From CAZTPJ01 sp964614515 (GTDB lineage Bacteria; Planctomycetota; Phycisphaerae; Phycisphaerales; UBA1924), in NCBI GenBank assembly GCA_964614515.1, contig CAZTPJ010000054.1, positions 1 through 24,615 of the forward strand: a stretch of 24,615 nt of DNA, in the 5' to 3' direction. The notes under the pieces are model-generated. The model ran no database searches and was not told where the DNA came from. It saw nothing but the letters and a program-made list of their open reading frames with translations. The position numbers were made by a program, and so were the translations under genes. Shown piece by piece: positions 15,871-22,269 of the stretch; the first letter of the stretch is position 1; every line of letters begins with the position of its first letter.

Positions 15871-16308
15871 CGCAGAGCCGATTCGCGCTGCACGTGTTTG
15901 AAGCGCGCCATCGCGGCTGACGGTGCGCCCGGCGAACGATCGGTGGATTGCAGGCGTCAGTCCAACGGACTTGTGCATCCGTCGGTTCACAACGTCGCAG
16001 GTCGACTGAAGCGATCAAAGCGTGAGCTGAAGAGTTGTGGCCAAACCTCTGGCCGACCTGCGCATCAGCGAGCGCGCTGGCCATAACCCGTCGCCAGCGG
16101 GCGCCGATCTCATCGAGCATGTTGGCCACCATTGGCCCGATGCGCGATGCGTTGGCCTTTAAGCGGCATTCCGATCGCTGGCACGACACTTGCAATGTCA
16201 CATCCGTTCGTGGGGACATGCAGGCCGTGTGGCCTGCGCCCCCTCTCGATCGCTCGCGCCTCGCCATTGCTCGGCGAGCGCTGCACAGTCACAGACAGGA
16301 GACTCACC
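15871..16308. other. Intergenic region upstream of the dockerin-type secreted protein
   Basis: These 438 bp follow the SUFU gene. Apart from the sigma-54 promoter at 16178-16194 and the ribosome site AGGAG at 16297-16301, I see no repeat, RNA gene or convincing small gene. Frames that cross it run into the downstream gene but lack family features upstream of 16309. Confidence 0.5.
16178..16194 (+). promoter_or_regulatory. Sigma-54 (-24/-12) promoter
   Basis: CTGGCACGACACTTGCA matches the sigma-54 consensus YTGGCACGNNNNTTGCW at every specified base, with the GG and GC doublets correctly 12 bp apart. Transcription should begin about 12 bp after the GC, near 16205, giving a leader of roughly 100 nt before the ATG at 16309. 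Sigma-54 promoters need an AAA+ enhancer-binding activator; its site cannot be identified here. Confidence 0.85.
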
Positions 16309-17610
16309 ATGTTCGCTCGTTCACCACGCATCACACCGTTGCTCGCCTTGGCGCTGGTTGCCGGCTCAGCCAGCGCGCAGTTCGTCTTTCATCCGCCCGT
16401 GAACTATCCCACGCCGCAGCGCCCCAGCGGCGTCGCCGCCGGCGACTTCAACGGCGATGGCTGGCGCGATCTGGCCGTGACCACCGACACGCCCAATCGC
16501 GTGACGCTGCTGTTCAACAACGGCGACGGCACGTTTGGCGCGCCGGTGACGTTCCCGACGGGTTCGGGCGCGGGCGCGATCATCGCCGCGGACCTTGATG
16601 GAGACAACGACATCGACCTCGCCGTCGCGCTGCAGAACTCGTCCTCCGTGGCGATCTATCTGAACAACGGTGCGGGCACGTTCACGCCCGCAGGGACGAT
16701 CCCGGTGGGTGATGACCCGCGCGGCCTGATCGTCGCACGCCTCAACGCGGACAACCTGCCCGATCTGGCCGTGGTCAATCGCGACTCCAACAGCGTGACC
16801 GTGATGCTCAATCGCGGTGGGGGCGTGTTCACGCCGACGACCTACGCCGTGGGCGAAGAACCGCGCGGCGTCGCGGCGGGCGATCTCAACGGCGATGGCG
16901 ACATGGACTTGTTCGTCACCAATCATCGCGATCGCAACTTCTCCATTCTTCTGAACAACGGTGATGGCGCGTTCACGCCGGGCGGCACGGTGTCCGTCGG
17001 CGGCGGCGTCAGGCCCGACGGCATCGTCTCGGGCGACATCGACGGTGATCAGGACTTTGATGTCGTCGTCGCAACGTCAGACAACAATCTTGCGTTCGCG
17101 GCCGTGTTCTTCAACAACAACGGCGTGCTGCAAGGGCCGATCAATCATCCGACAAGCGGCGTGAACCCCGGCGGGCTGGCGCTGGGCGATCTGACGGGCA
17201 ATCGCGTGCTTGATCTCGTCGTGTCGAATGAGGATTCGGCGAACATCTCCGTCTTCATCAATCCCGGAACCGGCGCGTTCGGCACGCCGCAGATCATCAC
17301 GACAGGCGTCACGCCCGAGCGGCCGATCATCGCCGACCTCGATCGCAACGGCATCAACGACATCGCCGTCGCCAATCGCGATTCCAACACGACGACGGTG
17401 ATTCTCAACAGCCGCGAGCGCTGCTATCCGGATTGCGACACAAGCACGGGCCTGGGCGTGCTTGACATCTTCGACTTCCTGTGCTTTGGCAATCGCTTTG
17501 ACGCGAGAGAGCCGTACGCCTGCGACTGCGATACCTCCACCGGCGCTGGCGTGTGCGACATCTTCGACTTCCTCTGCTTCGGCAACGCGTTCGCGGCGGG
17601 CTGCCCGTAA
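16309..17610 (+). CDS. Secreted FG-GAP/VCBS repeat protein with dockerin-like anchor
   Basis: 433 residues; ATG at 16309 with AGGAG 7 nt upstream. A signal peptide ends ASA-Q at residue 23. Residues 35-365 are about seven FG-GAP/VCBS blades, each with a calcium-binding loop such as GDFNGDGWRDLAV, ADLDGDNDIDLAV or GDLNGDGDMDLFV, and a following LLFNNGDGTF-type strand; these should form a beta-propeller. The C-terminus carries two copies of CDTSTGxGVxDIFDFLCFGN and ends GCP, the 'GC-type dockerin' seen in Phycisphaerae, thought to be a sorting or anchoring signal. Ligand unknown. It is the likely target of the sigma-54 promoter 115 bp upstream, a sign of conditional expression. Confidence 0.93.
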   Translation: MFARSPRITPLLALALVAGSASAQFVFHPPVNYPTPQRPSGVAAGDFNGDGWRDLAVTTDTPNRVTLLFNNGDGTFGAPVTFPTGSGAGAIIAADLDGDNDIDLAVALQNSSSVAIYLNNGAGTFTPAGTIPVGDDPRGLIVARLNADNLPDLAVVNRDSNSVTVMLNRGGGVFTPTTYAVGEEPRGVAAGDLNGDGDMDLFVTNHRDRNFSILLNNGDGAFTPGGTVSVGGGVRPDGIVSGDIDGDQDFDVVVATSDNNLAFAAVFFNNNGVLQGPINHPTSGVNPGGLALGDLTGNRVLDLVVSNEDSANISVFINPGTGAFGTPQIITTGVTPERPIIADLDRNGINDIAVANRDSNTTTVILNSRERCYPDCDTSTGLGVLDIFDFLCFGNRFDAREPYACDCDTSTGAGVCDIFDFLCFGNAFAAGCP

Positions 17611-17623
17611 CCGCGTGTCCGGG

Positions 17624-17643
17624 CGCCTCGCCTCTCCGAGGCG
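17624..17643. terminator. Possible hairpin between convergent genes
   Basis: CGCCTCG and CGAGGCG form a perfect 7-bp stem with a 6-nt loop, 13 bp after the stop of the dockerin gene and between it and the convergent methyltransferase gene. No T-run follows, so it may be Rho-assisted or not a terminator. Confidence 0.4.
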
Positions 17644-17749
17644 GCTTCCTGCCTCCTTCACGGGGTCGCTCCGGCCGATCGCGTCAGCGTGACAGCCGAT
17701 GCACCCCGATGCTCCCGCACGGCCTTGCGGAAACGCGAGGCCGTCGCAT

Positions 17750-19228
17750 TCACTGTTCCCGCACGATCTCCACGAACCCCCGCGCGATCAGTTGCCGCAC
17801 GGGGTCTTCCATCGCCGCGACCAGTTCATTGGCATCCACGCCAAACCCGGCCGCGACTTCGGCCGCCAGTTCACCGAGCGTGCGCGAGCCATCGCAGCGC
17901 AGCAGCAGTGCGTTGAGATACGCATCGAGGCTGGCCTCATAGGCGATGCCGCGTTCGAGTCGCAGCGTGATCGCCGCCACGCCCCACGCCGAACTTTGCG
18001 GGCGCAGTTCATGCATGAGTTGCAGCGCGTCGGCCGGCCGCACGCGCAGCGCCCGCAGTCCCTGCACGCCCGGGGCCTGGTGCAACATCGTTCGCGCGTC
18101 GAAACTCGCGGCGATGGCGTCGCCGGCCGGGCCTTTCATGCGTTCGGGCGCATCCTCGGCCGCGAACCAGTTGGATCCTTCGCGTCGCCGCAGCATGATG
18201 AGGCCCGCGCTGATCGACTCGATCCGTTCGCGCTCAAAGTACGCCAGCCACGCATCGAGTCGCCGTGAGAACTCCTCCGGATCGTCCGACTCCGTGTGAT
18301 CGATCCACGTCTCGGCATAGTCGCGGGCCGAGAGCGTCGCGGATCGAAGGACCAGCGCATCACACCCGGACCCGCGCACCCACCCGGCCACGCGATCCTC
18401 CCACATCTCGCCGCGCACATGCGCCCAGTTGCAGATCATCTGGGCGAATCCGCCTTCGCGCAGCACGCCCGGCGCTTCGCGCGCCACGCGCTGCGTGATG
18501 CCATCCGATGCCGCGCCGCCATCGCGATAGATGTACGTCGTCTCGGGCGAAATCACAAACGGCGGATTCGCGACGATGAGCTCAAACGTCCGCCCCTCCA
18601 CGGGGGCGAGCAGGTTGCCTTCAAGAAATTCGACGTTGTCGATCCCGCTGAGCCTCGCGTTGAACGTCGCCAGCGAAATCGCCCGCGCGTTGAGGTCCAC
18701 GCCTGTCACACGCCCCGCGTGCGATGCCGCCAGGAACGCCTGCACGCCGCACCCCGTGCCGATGTCCAGCACGGCCTCCACCGGGCGACGAATCGTCGCG
18801 TTGGCCAGCGTCATCGAACTGCTGCCGATCCCCATCACATAGTCCGCGCGCTTGCGGGTCTCGCGCGTCGTCGGCGCATCGACCGCGAGGAAGAATCCGC
18901 GAAACGGCAGCAGTTGCACCAGCGGCCGCACGCGATCCCCCTCCATCCGCACCAGCCCCGCGTGAATCAGTTCATCAAGGCTCACGGGCGATGTCGCGCG
19001 GGCGACATCATCCGCGCCCGTCGGCACGCACATCAGCCACAGGCGGATCAACGTGCCGAGCCTCCCCGCATCCGCCGCCTTGCGCAGCAGCAGATTCACC
19101 GAGCGATCCCGCACGCGAAGCAGGTCGCTCAGACCCGCGGCCTCGAGCACGGCCGCCTCGGTATACGACTCGCGATGCAGCGCATCGCGAAGTCGGGCAT
19201 AGGTGTCTGGCGAGGCGAACTCGAACAT
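17750..19228 (-). CDS. Class I SAM-dependent methyltransferase, HemK-like core, extended ends
   Basis: 492 residues from the ATG at 19228. The core (130-270) has the SAM-binding motif VLDIGTGCGVQ (153-163), VTGVDLNARA (acidic ribose ligand near 178) and the catalytic NPPF at 221-224, typical of enzymes that methylate glutamine amides or exocyclic amines (HemK/PrmC and RsmC-like). An N-terminal 120-residue helical domain and a 200-residue tail set it apart; the tail ends in a winged-helix-like segment (LRCDGSRTLGELAAEVAAGFG, near 430-455). This layout recalls large actinobacterial DUF7059-type methyltransferases. Substrate cannot be told. It lies 47 bp downstream of a tRNA gene on the same strand, possibly sharing its promoter. 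Confidence 0.82.
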   Translation of the reverse strand: MFEFASPDTYARLRDALHRESYTEAAVLEAAGLSDLLRVRDRSVNLLLRKAADAGRLGTLIRLWLMCVPTGADDVARATSPVSLDELIHAGLVRMEGDRVRPLVQLLPFRGFFLAVDAPTTRETRKRADYVMGIGSSSMTLANATIRRPVEAVLDIGTGCGVQAFLAASHAGRVTGVDLNARAISLATFNARLSGIDNVEFLEGNLLAPVEGRTFELIVANPPFVISPETTYIYRDGGAASDGITQRVAREAPGVLREGGFAQMICNWAHVRGEMWEDRVAGWVRGSGCDALVLRSATLSARDYAETWIDHTESDDPEEFSRRLDAWLAYFERERIESISAGLIMLRRREGSNWFAAEDAPERMKGPAGDAIAASFDARTMLHQAPGVQGLRALRVRPADALQLMHELRPQSSAWGVAAITLRLERGIAYEASLDAYLNALLLRCDGSRTLGELAAEVAAGFGVDANELVAAMEDPVRQLIARGFVEIVREQ

Positions 19229-19275
19229 GCGTGATCCGATGATGGCCGTGGGGATGATGAGGATGGGGCGGAAGT

Positions 19276-19348
19276 GGCCCCGCCGGGATTCGAACCCGGG
19301 ACCGAGCGATTATGAGTCGCCTGCTCTGGACCGCTGAGCTACAGGGCC
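19276..19348 (-). tRNA. tRNA-Ile (CAU, lysidine type)
   Basis: A 73-nt cloverleaf: acceptor GGCCCTG pairs with CGGGGCC (one G-U), D-arm AGCTCAG...GAGC, and T-arm with GGTTCGAATCC. The anticodon loop is CTCATAA, so the anticodon is CAU. The anticodon arm AGGCGACTCATAATCGCT is identical to that of the E. coli minor tRNA-Ile2, and acceptor G1-C72 with discriminator A fits. That marks it as tRNA-Ile whose C34 is changed to lysidine by TilS to read AUA, rather than elongator or initiator tRNA-Met. The 3' CCA is not encoded (CTT follows). Confidence 0.92.
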
Positions 19349-19389
19349 GCGGGGGGACAATATGCCCACCGGGCGGCATCCGCACGATG

Positions 19390-19484
19390 CCCGTGCCATC
19401 GAAGTCGTTGGGTGGCATGGCCATCGCTTTGGATGGCTATGTCGAGTCCCCGTGCCATCGAAGTCGGTTCCTCCGACTTCGATG
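19390..19484. repeat. Half copy of palindromic element between 18-bp direct repeats, plus hairpin
   Basis: CCCGTGCCATCGAAGTCG occurs at 19390-19407 and 19449-19466. Between them lies only the type B left half of the 93-bp element (19410-19443, GGGTGGCATGGCCATCGC, one base change in its core). The second direct repeat runs into a perfect 12-bp hairpin (CATCGAAGTCGG at 19456-19467, CCGACTTCGATG at 19473-19484). The right arm of the element is missing. It lies between the tRNA and the PEP-CTERM gene terminator. Confidence 0.75.
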
Positions 19485-19512
19485 CTCCCGCGCTCTGTGG
19501 ATGACGGCAATG

Positions 19513-19541
19513 AAAAACCGTCAGGCATGGATGCCTGACGG
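19513..19541 (-). terminator. Intrinsic terminator of the PEP-CTERM gene
   Basis: On the minus strand, CCGTCAGGCAT and ATGCCTGACGG form an 11-bp stem with a 2-nt centre, followed immediately by TTTTT. It is 23 bp past the stop codon of the PEP-CTERM gene. Confidence 0.9.
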
Positions 19542-19564
19542 TCGTGATGCGAGTGCGCGGGCGA

Positions 19565-20293
19565 TCAGGCCGTGGCGCGGCGGCGACGCATGGCGATGCC
19601 CATCGAGAGTCCGAGCAGCGCCAGCGCGGATGGCGCGGGCACGACAAAGTTCGTCACGAGGAAGTTGCCGTTGGTGCCGGCGGTTCCGACCGCGCTTGAG
19701 GTCCATCGTGCGGCGAAGTCCACGCCCCAGCCGTTGCCCGGGCCGCCCGAGGCCAACAAAGCGTCCAGCGGCGACTGCGTGGTGGCGCCGGTCTGCTGCG
19801 AAAACCGCATCTCAACGGTGAGATCACCGCCGGTGTACAGATACGGCGTGTCAAGGCTCAAGGCTGGCCCGAAGGCGTTGGGCGTGCCACCGAACGAGAA
19901 ACTCCCGGCCGGGATCTCGAGCGGGCCGCTGCGCACCAGCGTGGAGCCGGCCGTGAAGTTGTCCGCGAAAGTGTTGCTCATCGCCGAGGGAGCCACGCCA
20001 GCGCCCATGCGGATCTCCCACGAGGCGTAGTTGGCGTTGACGGGGGGCCACGCCGATGTGCCCGGGCCGTTCAGACGCCACTGCAGCGCCACGATCGGCT
20101 GACCGATCAGGCCGGTCAACTGCCCGGCGGCGATGGTCATCTGAAACGTGCGCCCCGCCGCGAGCGTCGTGGTCAACGAAAATACGCCATCACCTTCGAC
20201 ACCAGCGGCGCTGTTGGGAACAACGACATCGGCCTGGGCCGCCCCGACCAGGAGCAGACCCGCCGCACACACAGTACACATCGAACGCTTCAT
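19565..20293 (-). CDS. PEP-CTERM sorting domain surface protein
   Basis: 242 residues from the ATG at 20293, preceded by AGAGGAG with 8 nt spacing; upstream in-frame codons belong to repeat-like DNA. A signal peptide (MKRSMCTVCAAGLLLVGAAQA) leads into a beta-rich domain (LTTTLAAGRTFQMTIAAG, GEVEMRF-like strands). The C-terminus has the tripartite PEP-CTERM signal: VPAPSALALLG, a hydrophobic helix and RRRR. Such proteins are cut and sorted by an exosortase at the cell surface, often with exopolysaccharide. The exosortase is not in this window. Single-gene unit with its own terminator. The body has no family I can name. Confidence 0.9.
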   Translation of the reverse strand: MKRSMCTVCAAGLLLVGAAQADVVVPNSAAGVEGDGVFSLTTTLAAGRTFQMTIAAGQLTGLIGQPIVALQWRLNGPGTSAWPPVNANYASWEIRMGAGVAPSAMSNTFADNFTAGSTLVRSGPLEIPAGSFSFGGTPNAFGPALSLDTPYLYTGGDLTVEMRFSQQTGATTQSPLDALLASGGPGNGWGVDFAARWTSSAVGTAGTNGNFLVTNFVVPAPSALALLGLSMGIAMRRRRATA

Positions 20294-20506
20294 CTCTCGA
20301 TCTCCTCTGAAGAATGGACCCACAAGCGAGTGAACTCGCTCACGGACGCATGGTAAACGAATTCGAGCCGGGATGCAACCCCCGCCCGGGATTTTTTTGT
20401 CCACGATCAACCTCGGCGTCCCAACCACGCCGCCCGATAATCGACGCGAGCGCCGCCACGGCCGCGTCCTGAGCGATGATCTCACCAAGGGCGTGACCAC
20501 GCTCCC

Positions 20507-20551
20507 CCCCTTGCACACCCGCATGGCTACAGCATCGCCGAACGCTTGGCT
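20507..20551 (+). repeat. Direct repeat flanking the 21-bp array, left copy
   Basis: Shares GGCGTRACCAYGC (just upstream), then a CTTGCACACCCGCATGGCTA stretch and CGCCGAA with the copy at 21035-21080, in the same orientation. The left copy is the more diverged. It includes a CATGGCTAC...GTGG-type hairpin related in sequence to the arms of the 93-bp element. Confidence 0.55.
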
Positions 20552-20663
20552 CGCGGCGCCCCGTGGCCGGGCCACGGCGGCGAGCAGGCATGGTTCGTTC
20601 AAAACGGCCTTGTTGGCCTGAAAACGGGCCTTGCGTGCCTGAGCCAGGGACTATCCCGCACCC

Positions 20664-20861
20664 CAAACGGGTCATTTCTTAGCAGAAATGGGTCATCTCT
20701 TCGCAGAAACGGGTCATCGCTTCGCAGAAATGGGTCAACGCTTCGCAGAAACGGGTCATTTCTTCGCAGCAACAGGTCATTTCTTCGCAGCAACGGGTCG
20801 TCTCTCATCAGCGATGGGTCATTTGTCATCAGAAGCGGTCCATCGCTGGCGAGAATGGGTC
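20664..20861 (+). repeat. 21-bp tandem array, about 9.4 units
   Basis: Consensus unit AAAYGGGTCATTTCTTCGCA plus G, repeated without gaps from 20664; the first five units alternate AAAC and AAAT, giving a 42-bp higher-order period. The last units (20790 onward) are more diverged, and degenerate units can be seen upstream from about 20600 (AAAACGGCCTTGTTGGCCTG). There are no spacers, so it is not a CRISPR. The period matches the arrays at 3088 and 4247. Confidence 0.92.
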
Positions 20862-20934
20862 CACCGCGCTCCGGCATGAAGCCATCGCCGAGGCCCGAGA
20901 ACCCGGAACCGCGGTGGGGGCCATCGCTCAAGGT

Positions 20935-20957
20935 GGGGTGGGTGGGGTGGGGGGGGG
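20935..20957 (+). other. G-quadruplex-like G-run
   Basis: Four runs of three or more G (20935-20938, 20940-20942, 20944-20947, 20949-20957) are separated by single T bases, a classic intramolecular quadruplex pattern. It is between the 21-bp array and the right direct repeat. Confidence 0.7.
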
Positions 20958-21034
20958 AGTTGAAGGTGGTGGGGTGAGTGAGTGGCTGGAGTATGCCGCG
21001 TGCTGAGGTCCCGCTGACAGGCGTAACCATGCGG

Positions 21035-21080
21035 AAACCTCTGCACACGCGCATGGCTACGGCTGCGCCGAAGCCATGGC
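21035..21080 (+). repeat. Direct repeat flanking the 21-bp array, right copy
   Basis: Same orientation as 20507-20551. It contains a near-perfect hairpin: CATGGCTACGGC at 21052 and GCCGAAGCCATG at 21067, one mismatch. The hairpin is followed by GGCACCC, the same outer end as the 93-bp palindromic elements. Confidence 0.6.
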
Positions 21081-21304
21081 ACCCGGCGATCTGAAGCCCC
21101 GACAAGCATGAAGCGTAATGCACGCCAGACACCGACGGACCGCACACCCAAACCGTCACTCAACAGCGATTCTCTCTCAGGCTCGATGCCACCCGCCTAT
21201 GCGAGGGGGTCGGAATGCCGCCCGCGGCCCTGCTCGGCGGCGGGCCGTGGCGATGCCCGCCGCACAGGCACTATGATGTAAAGATGTTGACAGCACCCAT
21301 CCGT

Positions 21305-21357
21305 CCGCGACAGTGTCGCGGTGCAATTGCCCCGGCCACCGGCCCCCGGGAGGGGGC
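21305..21357 (+). promoter_or_regulatory. Two hairpins upstream of the 21449 gene
   Basis: CCGCGACA and TGTCGCGG (21305-21312, 21314-21321) are perfect arms around one base, as in a dyad operator; GCCCCC and GGGGGC (21342-21347, 21352-21357) form a hairpin with a GGGA loop. A TTGACA lies at 21286. These could be an operator or a structured leader, about 90-140 bp ahead of the ATG. I match them to no known riboswitch. Confidence 0.35.
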
Positions 21358-21448
21358 GTTGGGCAGTCGGTTACGGGTCTCGTCGGAACGCTGGCCGCAA
21401 GGCGATTGACCTTCTTGAAGGCAGCCGAGTTTCCAAGGAGAAAACGTC

Positions 21449-21997
21449 ATGTCTGGCTTGAGTCATTCGCAACTTCTGGACCAATCGGTGACAAGTGCGA
21501 TCGAACAGTGTGGTGATGCTACAAACGTGACTCTTGCCGCTATCAAGTCTTACGGCTGTGACTTCGGACCTCACCGCCCCGTCTTTCGTGCTGCGCAGGT
21601 AGTCATAGCGGAAACATATCTTATTGAAAATCCATCTCTAAGCGAGGAACACCAGCGCGCAGTTATCAGGATCCGCGAAGGCATTCGAACCGCAGATGGC
21701 ATGGCAACGCGCATCGACATGATTCGGGCGAGCCTTTACGGCAACTGTCAAGAAAGATCGGCCAACCTCGATCAGTACTTGTCGCAAAGCGTCACTGCTG
21801 AAGCGATGAAGCTGTTTGTCAAGAACGGACAAGCACCCGTGGAGGGACTAGTCGCAACGCGACGCATCGGGCTGTGGGTGCTCCTGTTTTGTATGACGAC
21901 CCGCGGATGCATTGCCGAAGCCATCAAAGACAGCGCGTCGCTTCCGCAAATCAACGGCAGCCTCACGAGGATTGAAAAGGCACTCGGAGTATCATAG
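21449..21997 (+). CDS. Hypothetical protein, mostly alpha-helical
   Basis: 182 residues; ATG at 21449 with AAGGAG 8 nt upstream. No signal peptide. The sequence is largely helical (TSAIEQCGDATNVTLAAIKS, EEHQRAVIRIREGIRTADG, ANLDQYLSQSVTAEAMKLF), and a hydrophobic stretch near 140-155 (RIGLWVLLFCMTTRGC) could be buried or membrane-associated. It has clearly lower GC and less biased codon use than the flanking enzymes, suggesting recent acquisition. No family recognised. It stands alone between repeat-rich stretches; two stable hairpins lie in its upstream region (21305-21357). Confidence 0.65.
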   Translation: MSGLSHSQLLDQSVTSAIEQCGDATNVTLAAIKSYGCDFGPHRPVFRAAQVVIAETYLIENPSLSEEHQRAVIRIREGIRTADGMATRIDMIRASLYGNCQERSANLDQYLSQSVTAEAMKLFVKNGQAPVEGLVATRRIGLWVLLFCMTTRGCIAEAIKDSASLPQINGSLTRIEKALGVS

Positions 21998-22153
21998 AAC
22001 GACCGTACGCGTGAAGAACGCCTCCGTTCGAAGTAACCCTTTGCGCGGCCGTGCTCTCCCGTCGTCGTTGGTGGGCGGCAAGAGTGGCATGGAATGCCAT
22101 CATCTCAGGATGTGTTCTAAAACAAAGTACACGTTGTCAAACAGGACGACGGC

Positions 22154-22246
22154 GGGTGGCATGGCCATCGCTCTGGATGGCTATGTGGAAGTCTCGCGGC
22201 CGCCGCAAGATGAGCATAGCCACGCAGAGCCGTGGCCATGGCACCC
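22154..22246. repeat. 93-bp asymmetric palindromic element, copy 3
   Basis: Begins GGGTGGCATGGCC and ends GGCCATGGCACCC; left arm type B, right arm type A in reverse complement (one change in its core). Same length and orientation as 3300-3392. It lies 23 bp past the 3' end of fumC and could fold into a hairpin at the end of its transcript. Confidence 0.88.
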
Positions 22247-22269
22247 AAAGGTACTCGGCGAAGCCGCTT

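Larger units (their letters stand above)
20294..21448. other. 1.15-kb region without a convincing gene, rich in repeats
   Basis: It holds a pair of related direct repeats (20507-20551 and 21035-21080), a 21-bp tandem array (20664-20861), a G-quadruplex-like run (20935-20957) and two hairpins in the leader of the next gene (21305-21321 and 21342-21357). Open frames on both strands translate the array as a heptapeptide repeat such as RNGSSLR or its antisense, with no start signal, signal peptide or known fold. I see no RNA gene of known type. Confidence 0.6.

Noticed and set aside
19276..19348. tRNA-Met (CAU).
   Set aside because: The anticodon arm and acceptor match tRNA-Ile2 of the lysidine type, and it lacks the GC-rich anticodon stem of the initiator.
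20375..20395. A sigma-54-like site upstream of the PEP-CTERM gene (minus strand, TTGCA with a G-rich -24).
   Set aside because: The -24 box lacks the GG doublet at the right place and the match is mostly due to a G-run.
20664..20861. Possible CRISPR array.
   Set aside because: Units are joined directly with a 21-bp period; there are no unique spacers and no cas genes.
20599..21159. Possible repeat protein gene across the 21-bp array (heptapeptide repeats on either strand).
   Set aside because: A 21-bp array gives heptapeptides in any open frame; there is no start signal, and both strands are open alike.
21331..21440. Riboswitch in the leader of the 21449 gene.
   Set aside because: Hairpins are present, but I can match no conserved core of a known riboswitch class.
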